Positions 17,511-25,000 of a stretch of DNA of 45,058 nt are shown in pieces. The stretch spans positions 792-45,849 of the forward strand of contig NZ_FNRL01000039.1 of the NCBI RefSeq assembly GCF_900107795.1, given 5' to 3'. The position numbers and the translations under genes are program-made. Below the pieces are notes generated by a model. The model worked only from the letters and a program-made list of their open reading frames with translations. It did not search any database and was not told the DNA's origin. Position 1 is the stretch's first letter, and each line of letters begins with the position of its first letter. The stretch comes from Chitinophaga terrae (ex Kim and Jung 2007). GTDB taxonomy: Bacteria; Bacteroidota; Bacteroidia; Chitinophagales; Chitinophagaceae.

Positions 17511-19322
17511 ATGAAACATTTTCTATTCTTATCTGCACTGTTAATACACAGGTGTAAACTGTGGCTTGCGGGAGTCATAGTACTCCTTTCGGTTACTGCC
17601 AGGGGGCAGCTGCCTACCGCCCAGCAAGTGGCCAGCCAGATGAAGGTTGGCTGGAACCTGGGGAATACCCTGGAAGCTATTTGCGGGGAAAACGCCTGGG
17701 GTAACCCCAATGCTACCCAGGCATTGATCAATTCTGTAAAAGCGGCGGGGTTCAATACGGTAAGGATACCATGCGCCTGGGATTGTCATACCACCAACGG
17801 AGTAATTGACGCCAACTGGTTAGCGCGTGTGAAAACGGTGGTCGACTATTGCATAAACAATAATATGTATGCGATCATCAACATTCACTGGGATGGGGGC
17901 TGGTTGGAGAATAACTGTACGCCCGGCGCCCAGAACGCTGTAAATGCGAAACAGCAGAATTACTGGACGCAGATCGCCAATTATTTTAAGAATTATAATG
18001 AACGGTTGCTTTTTGCGAGTGCGAATGAGCCGGCGGTTAGCGATGCAACGGGTATGGCGGTTCTTTTATCTTATCACCAGACTTTCGTAAACGCGGTTAG
18101 GGCAACGGGCGGAAACAATAGTTCCCGGAGTCTTATCATCCAGGGCCCTTCAACAAATACAGACCAGACCTATACCCTGATGAACACCCTGCCAACCGAC
18201 CAGATCTCCAACCGTTTGATGGTAGAAGTACACTACTATGCGCCCTGGCAGTTCTGCGGCTTAACATCGGATGCCTCATGGGGTAATATGTTTTATTATT
18301 GGGGGAACGGCTATCACTCTACTACCCAAATCGACAGGAACAGCACCTGGGGAGAAGAAAGCGAAGTGGAAAGGGCATTGGGGCTGATGAAAACCAAATT
18401 CGTGGATAACGGCATCCCGGTGATCATCGGGGAATATGGCGCTATTAAAAGAACAAACCCGGCAGATCTTTCCCTTCACCTGGCGTCACGGGAATATTTT
18501 AACAGGTATGTTACCAGTTCTGCGAGAAACAAAGGGATGATTCCAATCTATTGGGACAACGGCGCTTCCGACTTTGGCATATTTAACCGCAATAACGCGG
18601 CAGTAAGCGACCAGGGAGTGATAAACGCCATCATGCAGGGAGCAGGCGGAAGCGGCGGGTATATTACCCTGACCAACCGGGCTACCGGGCTGTTGATAGA
18701 TGGCATTGGCAGAACGGCCAATGGGTCCAATTGTTCGCAATGGGGCAATAGCGGAAGCTACAACCAGCAATGGACATTGGAAACAGCGGGCAGTTATGTG
18801 AAACTTAAGAACCGGGCCACGGGGTTGTATTTAGATGGAATGGGCAGAACGGCTAATGGCTCAATTGCCGGGCAATGGGCCAACAGCAGCAGCAACAACC
18901 AACAATGGAGCATGGAGAGTACGGGAGGTTATGTAAGGTTTAAGAACCGGGCAACCGGCTTGTATCTTGATGGCCTTGGACAGTCGGGCAACGGGGCCGA
19001 CCTGGGTCAATGGGCTACCAGCTCCAGCTATAACCAGCAATGGTCTACTGCTACTGTAACCAACGCACGGGTTGCGGCGACGGCAGCCTCCCTGACATAT
19101 GTAGACGCTGATAAGACCACCGCATCGGTTGAGTTATATCCCAACCCTTCTTCATCAATTTTTAACCTCGTGGTTAATGATAACGAAAAGATCCTCCTTA
19201 TCCAGGTTGTTGATATAACAGGCCGGGTGGTGGAAACAATAAAACCCGTAACTGTTAAAAACCGGTTGGAATTTGGCGGGTCACTCAAGCCGAATACCTA
19301 TATAGTAAAGGTTACCGTATAG
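17511..19322 (+). CDS. GH5 endoglucanase/xyloglucanase with ricin-type repeats and truncated T9SS sorting domain
   Basis: 603 residues as encoded. A signal peptide is followed by a GH5 catalytic domain at about 38-375 (GH5_4-like), with acid/base E173 in ANEPAV and nucleophile E308 in IIGEYGA. A ricin B/CBM13-type trefoil at about 383-513 has three repeats, each ending in QQW. A T9SS type A sorting domain starts at about 540 (ELYPNPSSS). It would cut beta-1,4-glucan backbones such as xyloglucan at the cell surface. The frame ends early: a 17-bp tandem duplication at 19301-19334 shifts the frame and replaces the last 14 residues (GANWTKSFKIIKQ end) by a single Val. Export or anchoring through T9SS may therefore fail. 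It is divergent from the GH31-SusCD operon. Confidence 0.9.
   Translation: MKHFLFLSALLIHRCKLWLAGVIVLLSVTARGQLPTAQQVASQMKVGWNLGNTLEAICGENAWGNPNATQALINSVKAAGFNTVRIPCAWDCHTTNGVIDANWLARVKTVVDYCINNNMYAIINIHWDGGWLENNCTPGAQNAVNAKQQNYWTQIANYFKNYNERLLFASANEPAVSDATGMAVLLSYHQTFVNAVRATGGNNSSRSLIIQGPSTNTDQTYTLMNTLPTDQISNRLMVEVHYYAPWQFCGLTSDASWGNMFYYWGNGYHSTTQIDRNSTWGEESEVERALGLMKTKFVDNGIPVIIGEYGAIKRTNPADLSLHLASREYFNRYVTSSARNKGMIPIYWDNGASDFGIFNRNNAAVSDQGVINAIMQGAGGSGGYITLTNRATGLLIDGIGRTANGSNCSQWGNSGSYNQQWTLETAGSYVKLKNRATGLYLDGMGRTANGSIAGQWANSSSNNQQWSMESTGGYVRFKNRATGLYLDGLGQSGNGADLGQWATSSSYNQQWSTATVTNARVAATAASLTYVDADKTTASVELYPNPSSSIFNLVVNDNEKILLIQVVDITGRVVETIKPVTVKNRLEFGGSLKPNTYIVKVTV
18655..19045 (+). repeat. 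Three tandem ~130-bp ricin-type (QxW) repeats inside the GH5 gene
   Basis: Three units each encode a 'NRATGLxxDGxGxxxNG' core and end in 'NQQW'. The second and third are especially alike at protein level, for example both contain 'FKNRATGLYLDG'- or 'LKNRATGLYLDG'-type cores. They form a beta-trefoil carbohydrate-binding module. Confidence 0.85.
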
Positions 19323-19334
19323 TAAAGGTTACCG
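19301..19334 (+). repeat. Perfect 17-bp tandem duplication causing frameshift in the GH5 T9SS domain
   Basis: The 17-mer TATAGTAAAGGTTACCG occurs twice with no spacer (19301-19317 and 19318-19334). Removing one copy restores a frame that continues through VTGANWTKSFKIIKQ to a TAG at 19373-19375, which is a normal end for this sorting domain. Confidence 0.92.
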
Positions 19335-19409
19335 GCGCCAACTGGACAAAATCATTTAAGATCATTAAGCAATAGCGCGTTTTGCACTAACAGCGCAGAT
19401 CATTATATC

Positions 19410-19452
19410 AATAATGGCAATAGTCACCAGGTGATTATTGCCATTATTTTTC
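19410..19452. terminator. Strong bidirectional terminator between GH5 and DoxX genes
   Basis: A perfect 13-bp outer stem (AATAATGGCAATA with its complement) extends inward by further pairs around a tiny loop. It is followed by TTTTT on the plus strand and lies between two convergent genes. Confidence 0.85.
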
Positions 19453-19471
19453 AACGGATGGAGATACGGTC

Positions 19472-19924
19472 TTATGCCCATATGCAAGTCCAGTAAACCC
19501 ATACAATAAACAGTACCTGTAACGGAATTCTAAACCAGAGGTAGGATACCCCGGGTCCTATACCTTCCGGTCTTTGATAATCTATCCTGTTGATTGCAGC
19601 GTTGATATTAGCGGGTAGAAGGCAGATAAAGAATAGTATGAGCAACCAGCCGGTAAGCGTGGTAGCAAGCGAGAAGAATAATGCTATTGCTGCAAGTATT
19701 TCGATAATACCTGTTGCCACTACCCAAAACTCCTTATAGGGTATGGCTGCCGGCATCATCTGCGTCATTCCTTTTTTATATAAAAAATGACCAAGGGCGG
19801 TAAATAACAGCATAGATCCCATCCCGATCCGGCCGGCGTGCATGTAATCAGGATCTTTTCCCAATACCAGGTAAACAACAATAGCCAATAATGTAATGCT
19901 TAATAAAACGATCAGAGGTTTCAT
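19472..19924 (-). CDS. DoxX family membrane protein
   Basis: 150 residues with four predicted membrane helices (about 3-20, 32-50, 65-90 and 125-145), matching DoxX-like proteins in length. The loop 'GHFLYKKGMTQMMPAAIPYKEFWVVATGIIEI' is a common DoxX pattern. DoxX proteins are small inner-membrane proteins of uncertain, perhaps redox-related, function. The gene is monocistronic and converges on the GH5 gene with a strong shared terminator. An inverted repeat lies immediately upstream of its start. Confidence 0.85.
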   Translation of the reverse strand: MKPLIVLLSITLLAIVVYLVLGKDPDYMHAGRIGMGSMLLFTALGHFLYKKGMTQMMPAAIPYKEFWVVATGIIEILAAIALFFSLATTLTGWLLILFFICLLPANINAAINRIDYQRPEGIGPGVSYLWFRIPLQVLFIVWVYWTCIWA

Positions 19925-19925
19925 A

Positions 19926-19950
19926 GTTAAATAATATAGATATATTTAAC
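19926..19950. promoter_or_regulatory. Inverted repeat just upstream of the DoxX start
   Basis: GTTAAATA and TATTTAAC arms are separated by 9 AT-rich bases and begin 2 bases before the ATG. It could be an operator or a 5'-leader hairpin; no regulator can be assigned. Confidence 0.35.
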
Positions 19951-20032
19951 TCTAATCTATGTATTTTATTGCAACTAATTGTAAACTGGTTACCAGGAGG
20001 CTGGATAATTTGTTAATAAGTGAAGACCGGTC

Positions 20033-20431
20033 TTAATGGGTTTTCCGTTGGTGAACCTGGTAATAAAAAAGAGCTCCGGCAAAATAGGCCGCCACGTCTC
20101 CCCAATCGGCAACGGATGATGATACATAACAGGGAACGATCAACTCAAACACCAGCGCTGTATACAGCGCCATCAGCAATAAATAATACAAGGGATAAGT
20201 ATAACCGGTATTTCTTAATACAATATAGCGGGTAAAAGACAGGGATAAATGCGCTGCCACTGGTATAAACAGGAAATCCGTCAGCCAGTTATTCACCCAG
20301 GGAAGGGGCAGGGATAAACTTCTAAAGCCCCTTACCAGCAGGTAAAGTACAATATAGGTAGTAAAGAGCGGGTCGACCGTTCCTTTTATAAAGCGAAGGA
20401 AATAGCTGCCGCCAATACCAGCGATACGCAT
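20033..20431 (-). CDS. Small integral membrane protein, 'magnesium citrate secondary transporter'-labelled type
   Basis: 132 residues with about four hydrophobic segments and the pattern 'VNNWLTDFLFIPVAAHLSL' and 'FELIVPCY...DWGDVAAYFAGALFYY'. This resembles small Bacteroidota membrane proteins commonly labelled magnesium citrate secondary transporter. That label is not a demonstrated function. The start overlaps the 3' end of the upstream 64-residue membrane gene by 46 bases, and no later methionine is usable. The two genes form an operon divergent from a TetR regulator. Confidence 0.65.
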   Translation of the reverse strand: MRIAGIGGSYFLRFIKGTVDPLFTTYIVLYLLVRGFRSLSLPLPWVNNWLTDFLFIPVAAHLSLSFTRYIVLRNTGYTYPLYYLLLMALYTALVFELIVPCYVSSSVADWGDVAAYFAGALFYYQVHQRKTH

Positions 20432-20580
20432 GAAAATAGTATTAAAAACATGGCAAATCCTATGTTCTTGCTCACTTTTACAATCGGCTTATCGTCGGGC
20501 TTTACCGGGAACACCGCTTCTCTGAGCCTTTTCAGTAAAGGTTTACTGTCTTCTCCCTGCCGGGTCTGTTGCTCTTCCAT
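20386..20580 (-). CDS. Small single-pass membrane protein
   Basis: 64 residues. The charged N-terminal half (KPLLKRLREAVFPVKPDDKPIVKVSKN) is followed by one membrane helix at about 42-63 (MFLILFSCVSLVLAAAISF). No family was recognised. It is real rather than a shadow: the start lies at a proper distance from a divergent promoter with a TetR operator, and it overlaps and probably couples to the next membrane gene. It may be a regulatory or accessory subunit of that protein. Confidence 0.65.
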   Translation of the reverse strand: MEEQQTRQGEDSKPLLKRLREAVFPVKPDDKPIVKVSKNIGFAMFLILFSCVSLVLAAAISFAL

Positions 20581-20590
20581 CTTTCAAAAT

Positions 20591-20608
20591 TTAGAACAAA
20601 TGTACTAA
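20591..20608. promoter_or_regulatory. Second, imperfect TetR operator with minus-strand -7 element
   Basis: TTAGAACAAATGTACTAA resembles the perfect palindrome at 20617-20640. It contains, on the minus strand, TACATTTG (20604-20597), a perfect TAnnTTTG -7 element. A TTG (-33) lies 21 bases upstream inside the first operator. Repressor binding would cover the membrane-gene promoter. Confidence 0.6.
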
Positions 20609-20616
20609 TATTTTCT

Positions 20617-20640
20617 AAATTAGAACAATTGTTCTAATTT
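20617..20640. promoter_or_regulatory. Perfect 24-bp palindrome, TetR operator
   Basis: Each half is AAATTAGAACAA and the two halves are exact complements. It ends 5 bases before the TetR ATG and covers the -33 of the divergent operon. It is the expected site for autorepression and for control of the membrane-protein pair. Confidence 0.8.
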
Positions 20641-20645
20641 AGATC

Positions 20646-21227
20646 ATGCAAACGAAAGATAAGATCCTGGAAGCAGCATTAGCTTTATATAACAGCAACG
20701 GGGTAAACAACATTACTACCCGTCATATTGCCGCCAGTATTAACATCAGTGCCGGCAATCTGCACTACCATTTCAAACATACAGACGATATTATACAAGC
20801 CTTATACGACCGGTTATCGGGTGAGTTTGACGGTATTATTTCCCGGATACAGCAGGCGAACATCGAAAACCTGGAATCGCTCAGCGCCTTTGCATATGAG
20901 TCGTTCGAACTGGTTTACAAGTACAGGTTCATCTTCCTCGGCTTTGTGGATATCGGGGCCCGGATACCGTCCATTAAGGCAGCCTATCAGCAGCTTATGC
21001 GGAAAAGAAAGAGGGAGTTTAAAGGAGTGTTCAGGCTGCTGGTCAGCAACGGTACATTCAGGGACGATATTCCCGATACGGTGTGGACAGCCCTTGTTAC
21101 CCAGATATTTATTGTGGCGGATTTCTGGCTTTCAAACAATGAGCTGACCTTGCAGTTGGAAGGAAAGAAAGCGATCAACCATTATACGAAGGTATTTGAG
21201 GCGATGTTTTTTCCGTACATGCGGTAG
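20646..21227 (+). CDS. TetR/AcrR family transcriptional regulator
   Basis: 193 residues. The N-terminal helix-turn-helix spans about 3-50 (KDKILEAALALYNSNGVNNITTRHIAASINISAGNLHYHFK, in the canonical TetR order). The C-terminal helical ligand domain spans about 60-190. It lies divergently to a two-gene membrane operon, and two operator-like palindromes lie between them. It therefore probably represses both itself and that operon until a hydrophobic ligand binds. The ligand is unknown. The start is supported by the palindrome ending 5 bases upstream, which leaves a very short or absent leader. Confidence 0.93.
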   Translation: MQTKDKILEAALALYNSNGVNNITTRHIAASINISAGNLHYHFKHTDDIIQALYDRLSGEFDGIISRIQQANIENLESLSAFAYESFELVYKYRFIFLGFVDIGARIPSIKAAYQQLMRKRKREFKGVFRLLVSNGTFRDDIPDTVWTALVTQIFIVADFWLSNNELTLQLEGKKAINHYTKVFEAMFFPYMR

Positions 21228-21237
21228 GGTTATAAAT

Positions 21238-21275
21238 AAAAAAGGCCCCTGACGGAGCGCTTTAATGGGGTTATC
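21238..21275 (-). terminator. Possible terminator of the YiaA gene
   Basis: On the minus strand CCCC and GGGG arms are followed by CC and six T. The stem is short, so the call is weak. It lies between convergent TetR and YiaA genes. Confidence 0.35.
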
Positions 21276-21286
21276 AGCAATGAACA

Positions 21287-21721
21287 TCAATGGCCGGACT
21301 CACTCTCTCTATCTTTTATTGTTTGTTTTCCTTTTGTATCGCGGGTATTTTTTTGCACCGCAATGGCAGAAAAAAGGCTAAGCAGGAATGACATAGCATA
21401 AAAACCTTTCTCACTTTTTGTCAGTTCTGCATTCCATAACCCTACTACCAGCAATAGGATGGCAAGTAAGGTGGAAAACCAGGCCAACCCGTAATAAATA
21501 CCGGTAACAGGAATTCCCTCGAGCTGGTCGCGAACCGATTTTTGAAGGGAGATAGCTGAAAACAGGCCGAACATCAATACAGTGAAGTAATATCCTTTTT
21601 CATTCAGTTGCATTTCTGCATTATACAATCCAACATTAAAAGCTACAATACCCGCTAGAAGCGCTATCCAGGAGGCAGCAATAAAAGCGGCGGAAGGTTG
21701 TTGCGTTGTTTTCTGTTCCAT
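21287..21721 (-). CDS. yiaA: YiaA/YiaB family inner-membrane protein
   Basis: 144 residues made of two tandem YiaAB repeats, each with two membrane helices. The first is 'AFIAASWIALLAGIVAFNVGLYNAEMQLNEKGYY' and the second 'YGLAWFSTLLAILLLVVGLWNAELTKSEKGFY'. Each ends in a conserved 'LFSAIxxQKxxRD' element. YiaA-type proteins are small inner-membrane proteins of unknown biochemical role. It lies downstream of a Crp/Fnr gene on the same strand with an 81-base gap. That gap carries a TTGAC-N4-ATCAA palindrome and a consensus -7 element, so it probably has its own activated promoter. Confidence 0.85.
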   Translation of the reverse strand: MEQKTTQQPSAAFIAASWIALLAGIVAFNVGLYNAEMQLNEKGYYFTVLMFGLFSAISLQKSVRDQLEGIPVTGIYYGLAWFSTLLAILLLVVGLWNAELTKSEKGFYAMSFLLSLFSAIAVQKNTRDTKGKQTIKDRESESGH

Positions 21722-21740
21722 AAAGGCAATTTTATGGACA

Positions 21741-21748
21741 CAAAACTA
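21741..21748 (-). promoter_or_regulatory. -7 promoter element of yiaA
   Basis: Reads TAGTTTTG on the minus strand, a perfect TAnnTTTG. It lies 20 bases upstream of the ATG. No -33 element was seen, consistent with an activator-dependent promoter. Confidence 0.6.
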
Positions 21749-21767
21749 TCATTCTTCCGCTATATTA

Positions 21768-21787
21768 TTTTTGACATTAATCAAAAA
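21768..21787. promoter_or_regulatory. Crp/Fnr-type binding site upstream of yiaA
   Basis: Symmetric TTTTTGA...TCAAAAA; the core TTGAC-ATTA-ATCAA matches the classic Fnr box TTGAT-N4-ATCAA at nine of ten positions. Its centre lies about 42 bases upstream of the start site predicted from the -7 element, the position used by class II activators. Confidence 0.65.
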
Positions 21788-21802
21788 TCTATATAATAAT
21801 TG

Positions 21803-22366
21803 TTAAAGCCGGCTACGGACACGGCTAAGCGTTTCCTGGGAAATGCCCAGGTATGAAGCAATATAGCCTAAAGGAACCCGTTCAATTATATGGGGAGAGC
21901 GTTGCAAAAGATTTTCGTATAGTTCGGAAGCCGTCCTGAATTGGGCATTCACAAAACGCTCTTCCAGGCGGATATAATATTTTTCATAAGCAATCCTTAT
22001 CAGCCGTTCCGCCTCGTGGTATTCATTCAGCAATTCTTCCAGCGCCTCTTTGGAAATAGACCATAATACGCATCCTTCCATTAACTGGATGTTCTCTACA
22101 GCCGGTTCCTGGGTAATAAAGCTATGAAAAGAGGTTACAAAATCGTTCTCGAACCCGAACCAATGGGTGATCTCCTTGCCTTCAAGATTATAAAACCCGC
22201 GTACAGAGCCCTGCTCAATAAAATACAGGTGCCGGCATACCCGCCCTTCTGTAATAAGGAACTCATTTTTTGGCAGTACCACTTTGGTGACACGATCCAG
22301 CAGGCGTTGCTGCATCTCCGCGCTTAACTGGTGAATATTTCTGAGCTGATCAAGAAGCCTGTTCAT
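21803..22366 (-). CDS. Crp/Fnr family transcriptional regulator
   Basis: 187 residues. The N-terminal cNMP-binding-like domain spans about 15-125 ('FLITEGRVCRHLYFIEQGSVRGFYNLEGKEITHWF') and the C-terminal HTH about 160-187 ('VPLGYIASYLGISQETLSRVRSRL'). No N-terminal cysteine cluster is present, so it is not an Fe-S oxygen sensor. It is the gene directly upstream of yiaA, and the gap between them contains an Fnr-like palindrome. It is the natural candidate activator of yiaA. It is only distantly similar to the Crp/Fnr at 2657. Confidence 0.92.
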   Translation of the reverse strand: MNRLLDQLRNIHQLSAEMQQRLLDRVTKVVLPKNEFLITEGRVCRHLYFIEQGSVRGFYNLEGKEITHWFGFENDFVTSFHSFITQEPAVENIQLMEGCVLWSISKEALEELLNEYHEAERLIRIAYEKYYIRLEERFVNAQFRTASELYENLLQRSPHIIERVPLGYIASYLGISQETLSRVRSRL

Positions 22367-22509
22367 CCTGTAAAAATAAAAAACAGATACGGAAGCAGCA
22401 ATTCCCGCTGTTTTAAATAAATCTTATATCAAAATGCCCCGTTCACCTGTTATATCTTGTAACGCTTAATAACTTTAACGAAATTAGTATCCTATCAATA
22501 CTATTCAGC

Positions 22510-24318
22510 ATGAAAATTCTATGGAACTATCTGAAGCCACATAAATGGCTGGTTGTATCAGCCCTTTTGCTTGCCGGCGCCAGCCAGGTGTTAAGTATGG
22601 TTGATCCTATCATTTTCGGGAAAATAGTAGATAATTACGCCAGCAACCCCAATCACAGGCCGCAGGCCGAACTGGTGAAGGGCGTCCTTTTCTGGCTTGG
22701 GATAGCCATTGCCGTAGCCTTACTGGCCCGGCTGGCAAAATCGTTCCAGGACTACATGATCCGGCTGGTAGTTCAGCAGTTCGGTATGCAGGTATTTAAC
22801 GACGGGCTGAAACAAACCCTCCGGCTCTCCTTCGAAGAATACGAAGAACAGCGAAGCGGCGAAACCCTGGCAGTACTGCAGAAAGTAAGAACAGATACAG
22901 AGCGGTTCATCACCGCCTTTATCAATATCCTCTTTACCTCCCTGGTTGGAATGGCTTTCCTTATCTGGTATGCCATTACCAAAAACTGGACGCTTATACC
23001 CGTATTCGTAATTGGCATCGTATTCCTGGGCGGACTTACAGGTTTGCTCAGCAAACGGATGAAAACTGTGCAAAGGGCCATTAACCGGGAAACCCTGCAA
23101 CTTTCGGGCGCCATTACTGAATCGCTGAGGAATATTGAGCTGGTGAAAAGCCTTGGGCTGACCTTCCCCGAGATCAGGCGGCTAAAGACGTTTACCAGGG
23201 AAATATTTGACCTGGAGATGAAGAAAACAAAACAGGTAAGAACGCTTTCGTTCCTGCAGGGCACTACCCTGAACATCCTGAAACAATCCATCCTCTTTAT
23301 CCTCCTCTGGCTTATATTCAGGAACATCCTGACAACAGGGGAGCTGATCTCCATGCAGTTCATCACCGCCACTATATTCGTACCCATGCAGGACCTGGGA
23401 AATATTATCATCCAGTACCGGGAAGCCGAAGCCTCCCTGCACCTGTTCGACAGGCTGATGAAACGCCCTATAGAAGTACGTCCTGAACACCCTATAGAAA
23501 TCGGACCTTTGCAACAGATAAGGTTCGACAACGTAATTTTCAGGCATAAAACCGCTACCTCCAACGCCATCGACGGCATCAGCTTTACCGTGGAAACCGG
23601 CGATACCATTGCATTCGTAGGCCCCTCCGGTTCAGGAAAATCTACACTGGTGAAACTCCTGGTCGGCCTGTATAAAACAAACGGAGGGGAAATATATTTT
23701 AATGACATCCCCTCTTCGGAGATCAGGTACAACGCCCTGCGCAGGCAGATCGGCTTTGTAACGCAGGACACTCAATTGTTTGCCGGCACCATCAAAGACA
23801 ACCTGCTTTTCGTAAAACCCGACGCTACGGACGAAGAGGTGCTCGACGCCCTGGAAAAAGCCTCCTGCAATGCGCTGTTAGCCAGGTCAGACAAAGGCAT
23901 CTATACCCGCCTGGGAGAAGGCGGAGTAAAGCTCTCGGGAGGTGAAAAACAGCGTATATCCATTGCCAGGGCATTGGTACGCAAACCCCGGCTGTTGATC
24001 TTTGACGAAGCTACCAGCGCACTGGACTCGCTCACCGAAGAAGCGATTACAGATACTGTCAGGAACATCTCCGCCAGGCGGGAACAGATAACCGTATTGA
24101 TCGCCCATCGGCTGTCGACCATCCTGCATGCCGACAGGATCGTCGTACTTGAAAAAGGTCACATTACGGAAGTGGGCACCCACGAAGAACTGCTGGCCAA
24201 TAAAGGTCTTTACTATGCGATGTGGCGGCAGCAGATAGGCGAACGCAGATCTGCTTTCCGCAACACCGCAGATATACAGGAAGAGGACGACGAAAATGAA
24301 GAACCGGTTAATTTTTAA
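22510..24318 (+). CDS. ABC transporter, fused permease and ATPase (exporter type)
   Basis: 602 residues. The transmembrane domain spans about 15-310, with helices near 15-35, 60-80, 135-155, 160-182, 250-270 and 280-300. The nucleotide-binding domain spans about 335-580 and has Walker A GPSGSGKS (371-378), signature LSGGEKQR (475-482), Walker B LLIFDEATSALD with catalytic E500, and the H-loop in LIAHRLST. It is a type IV half-transporter that would work as a homodimer in the inner membrane, exporting lipid, drug or peptide; the substrate is unknown. It stands alone, and its 3' end overlaps the convergent DUF1801 gene by 11 bases. Confidence 0.95.
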   Translation: MKILWNYLKPHKWLVVSALLLAGASQVLSMVDPIIFGKIVDNYASNPNHRPQAELVKGVLFWLGIAIAVALLARLAKSFQDYMIRLVVQQFGMQVFNDGLKQTLRLSFEEYEEQRSGETLAVLQKVRTDTERFITAFINILFTSLVGMAFLIWYAITKNWTLIPVFVIGIVFLGGLTGLLSKRMKTVQRAINRETLQLSGAITESLRNIELVKSLGLTFPEIRRLKTFTREIFDLEMKKTKQVRTLSFLQGTTLNILKQSILFILLWLIFRNILTTGELISMQFITATIFVPMQDLGNIIIQYREAEASLHLFDRLMKRPIEVRPEHPIEIGPLQQIRFDNVIFRHKTATSNAIDGISFTVETGDTIAFVGPSGSGKSTLVKLLVGLYKTNGGEIYFNDIPSSEIRYNALRRQIGFVTQDTQLFAGTIKDNLLFVKPDATDEEVLDALEKASCNALLARSDKGIYTRLGEGGVKLSGGEKQRISIARALVRKPRLLIFDEATSALDSLTEEAITDTVRNISARREQITVLIAHRLSTILHADRIVVLEKGHITEVGTHEELLANKGLYYAMWRQQIGERRSAFRNTADIQEEDDENEEPVNF

Positions 24319-24859
24319 ACTGTAGCCCTTCTGCGGCCAAAGCCTCTCTTAACCTTGGTATAGAACTGGGGCCAACGCCATGCAACGCCAGAATATCTGC
24401 CTCGCTGTACCTGGCCAGCTGCTTCACTGTTTTTATGCCTTTACCCATTAATGCCCGTTGGGCGGGTTGTGAAAGCGAAGAGAGAAAACCAGCAGGAGCG
24501 GGCTTGGCTCTTTCCGCATCTTCTGCTATCCTGAATTTTACGATCCTGCTGATCAGATCAGCAGGCAAAGGCTGGTCCAGCGGGAACTGTACAGTCCCTT
24601 TCGACTGCTTATAGCTGGATAATTCCTTTTTAAATTTTTCTATGCCGCTGGGTGTCGGATAAAAACCAATATGGTTCTTGAACGCAGCAAAATATACCAG
24701 GTTTCCATTTTGCCTGTAGGCTGGTATGCCGTAACTAATTTTTTCTTCAGCCTTAGGCGCAGCCTTGCGGATAATTTTGCGCATCTCATTTAACAGCTGT
24801 TGAACAGCTGTTGGAAACCCTGCTATATACGCATCTACATTCGGGGCTTTTCTTTCCAT
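24308..24859 (-). CDS. DUF1801 (YdhG/frataxin-like) protein with helix-hairpin-helix tail
   Basis: 183 residues. The N-terminal DUF1801 domain spans about 5-115 ('VDAYIAGFPTAVQQLLNEMRKIIRKAAPKAEEKISYGIPAY', 'FKNHIGFYPTPSGIEKFK'), a frataxin-like fold found in iron-chaperone-like proteins. The C-terminal part at about 125-180 ('LSQPAQRALMGKGIKTVKQLARYSEADILALHGVGPSSIPRLREAL') is the helix-hairpin-helix seen at the end of RNA polymerase alpha. The fusion suggests nucleic-acid contact. Function is not established. It is monocistronic, and its end overlaps the ABC gene on the other strand by 11 bases. Confidence 0.85.
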   Translation of the reverse strand: MERKAPNVDAYIAGFPTAVQQLLNEMRKIIRKAAPKAEEKISYGIPAYRQNGNLVYFAAFKNHIGFYPTPSGIEKFKKELSSYKQSKGTVQFPLDQPLPADLISRIVKFRIAEDAERAKPAPAGFLSSLSQPAQRALMGKGIKTVKQLARYSEADILALHGVGPSSIPRLREALAAEGLQFKN

Positions 24860-25000
24860 ATGCTGTACTTTTTTAGATAAAATTAGAAGATTTCAACGTT
24901 CTGTGATTGGGGGAATGAGACAGAAACAGTGGGCGTTCACGACATTTTTAAATTAGCTGGCCCATTTTTCTGAAATGTATACCTTCGTAGAAAAGATAGT

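Noticed and set aside
17378..17755. 125-residue minus-strand ORF overlapping the GH5 start
   Set aside because: Most of it is antisense to the GH5 signal peptide and catalytic domain start; only a short tail is intergenic.
20022..20033. 12-bp palindrome AAGACCGGTCTT
   Set aside because: It is short with no loop and no T-run, lies at a gene end, and may be chance.
22773..23771. 332-residue minus-strand ORF
   Set aside because: It is a shadow of the ABC transporter gene; composition follows the antisense of conserved codons.
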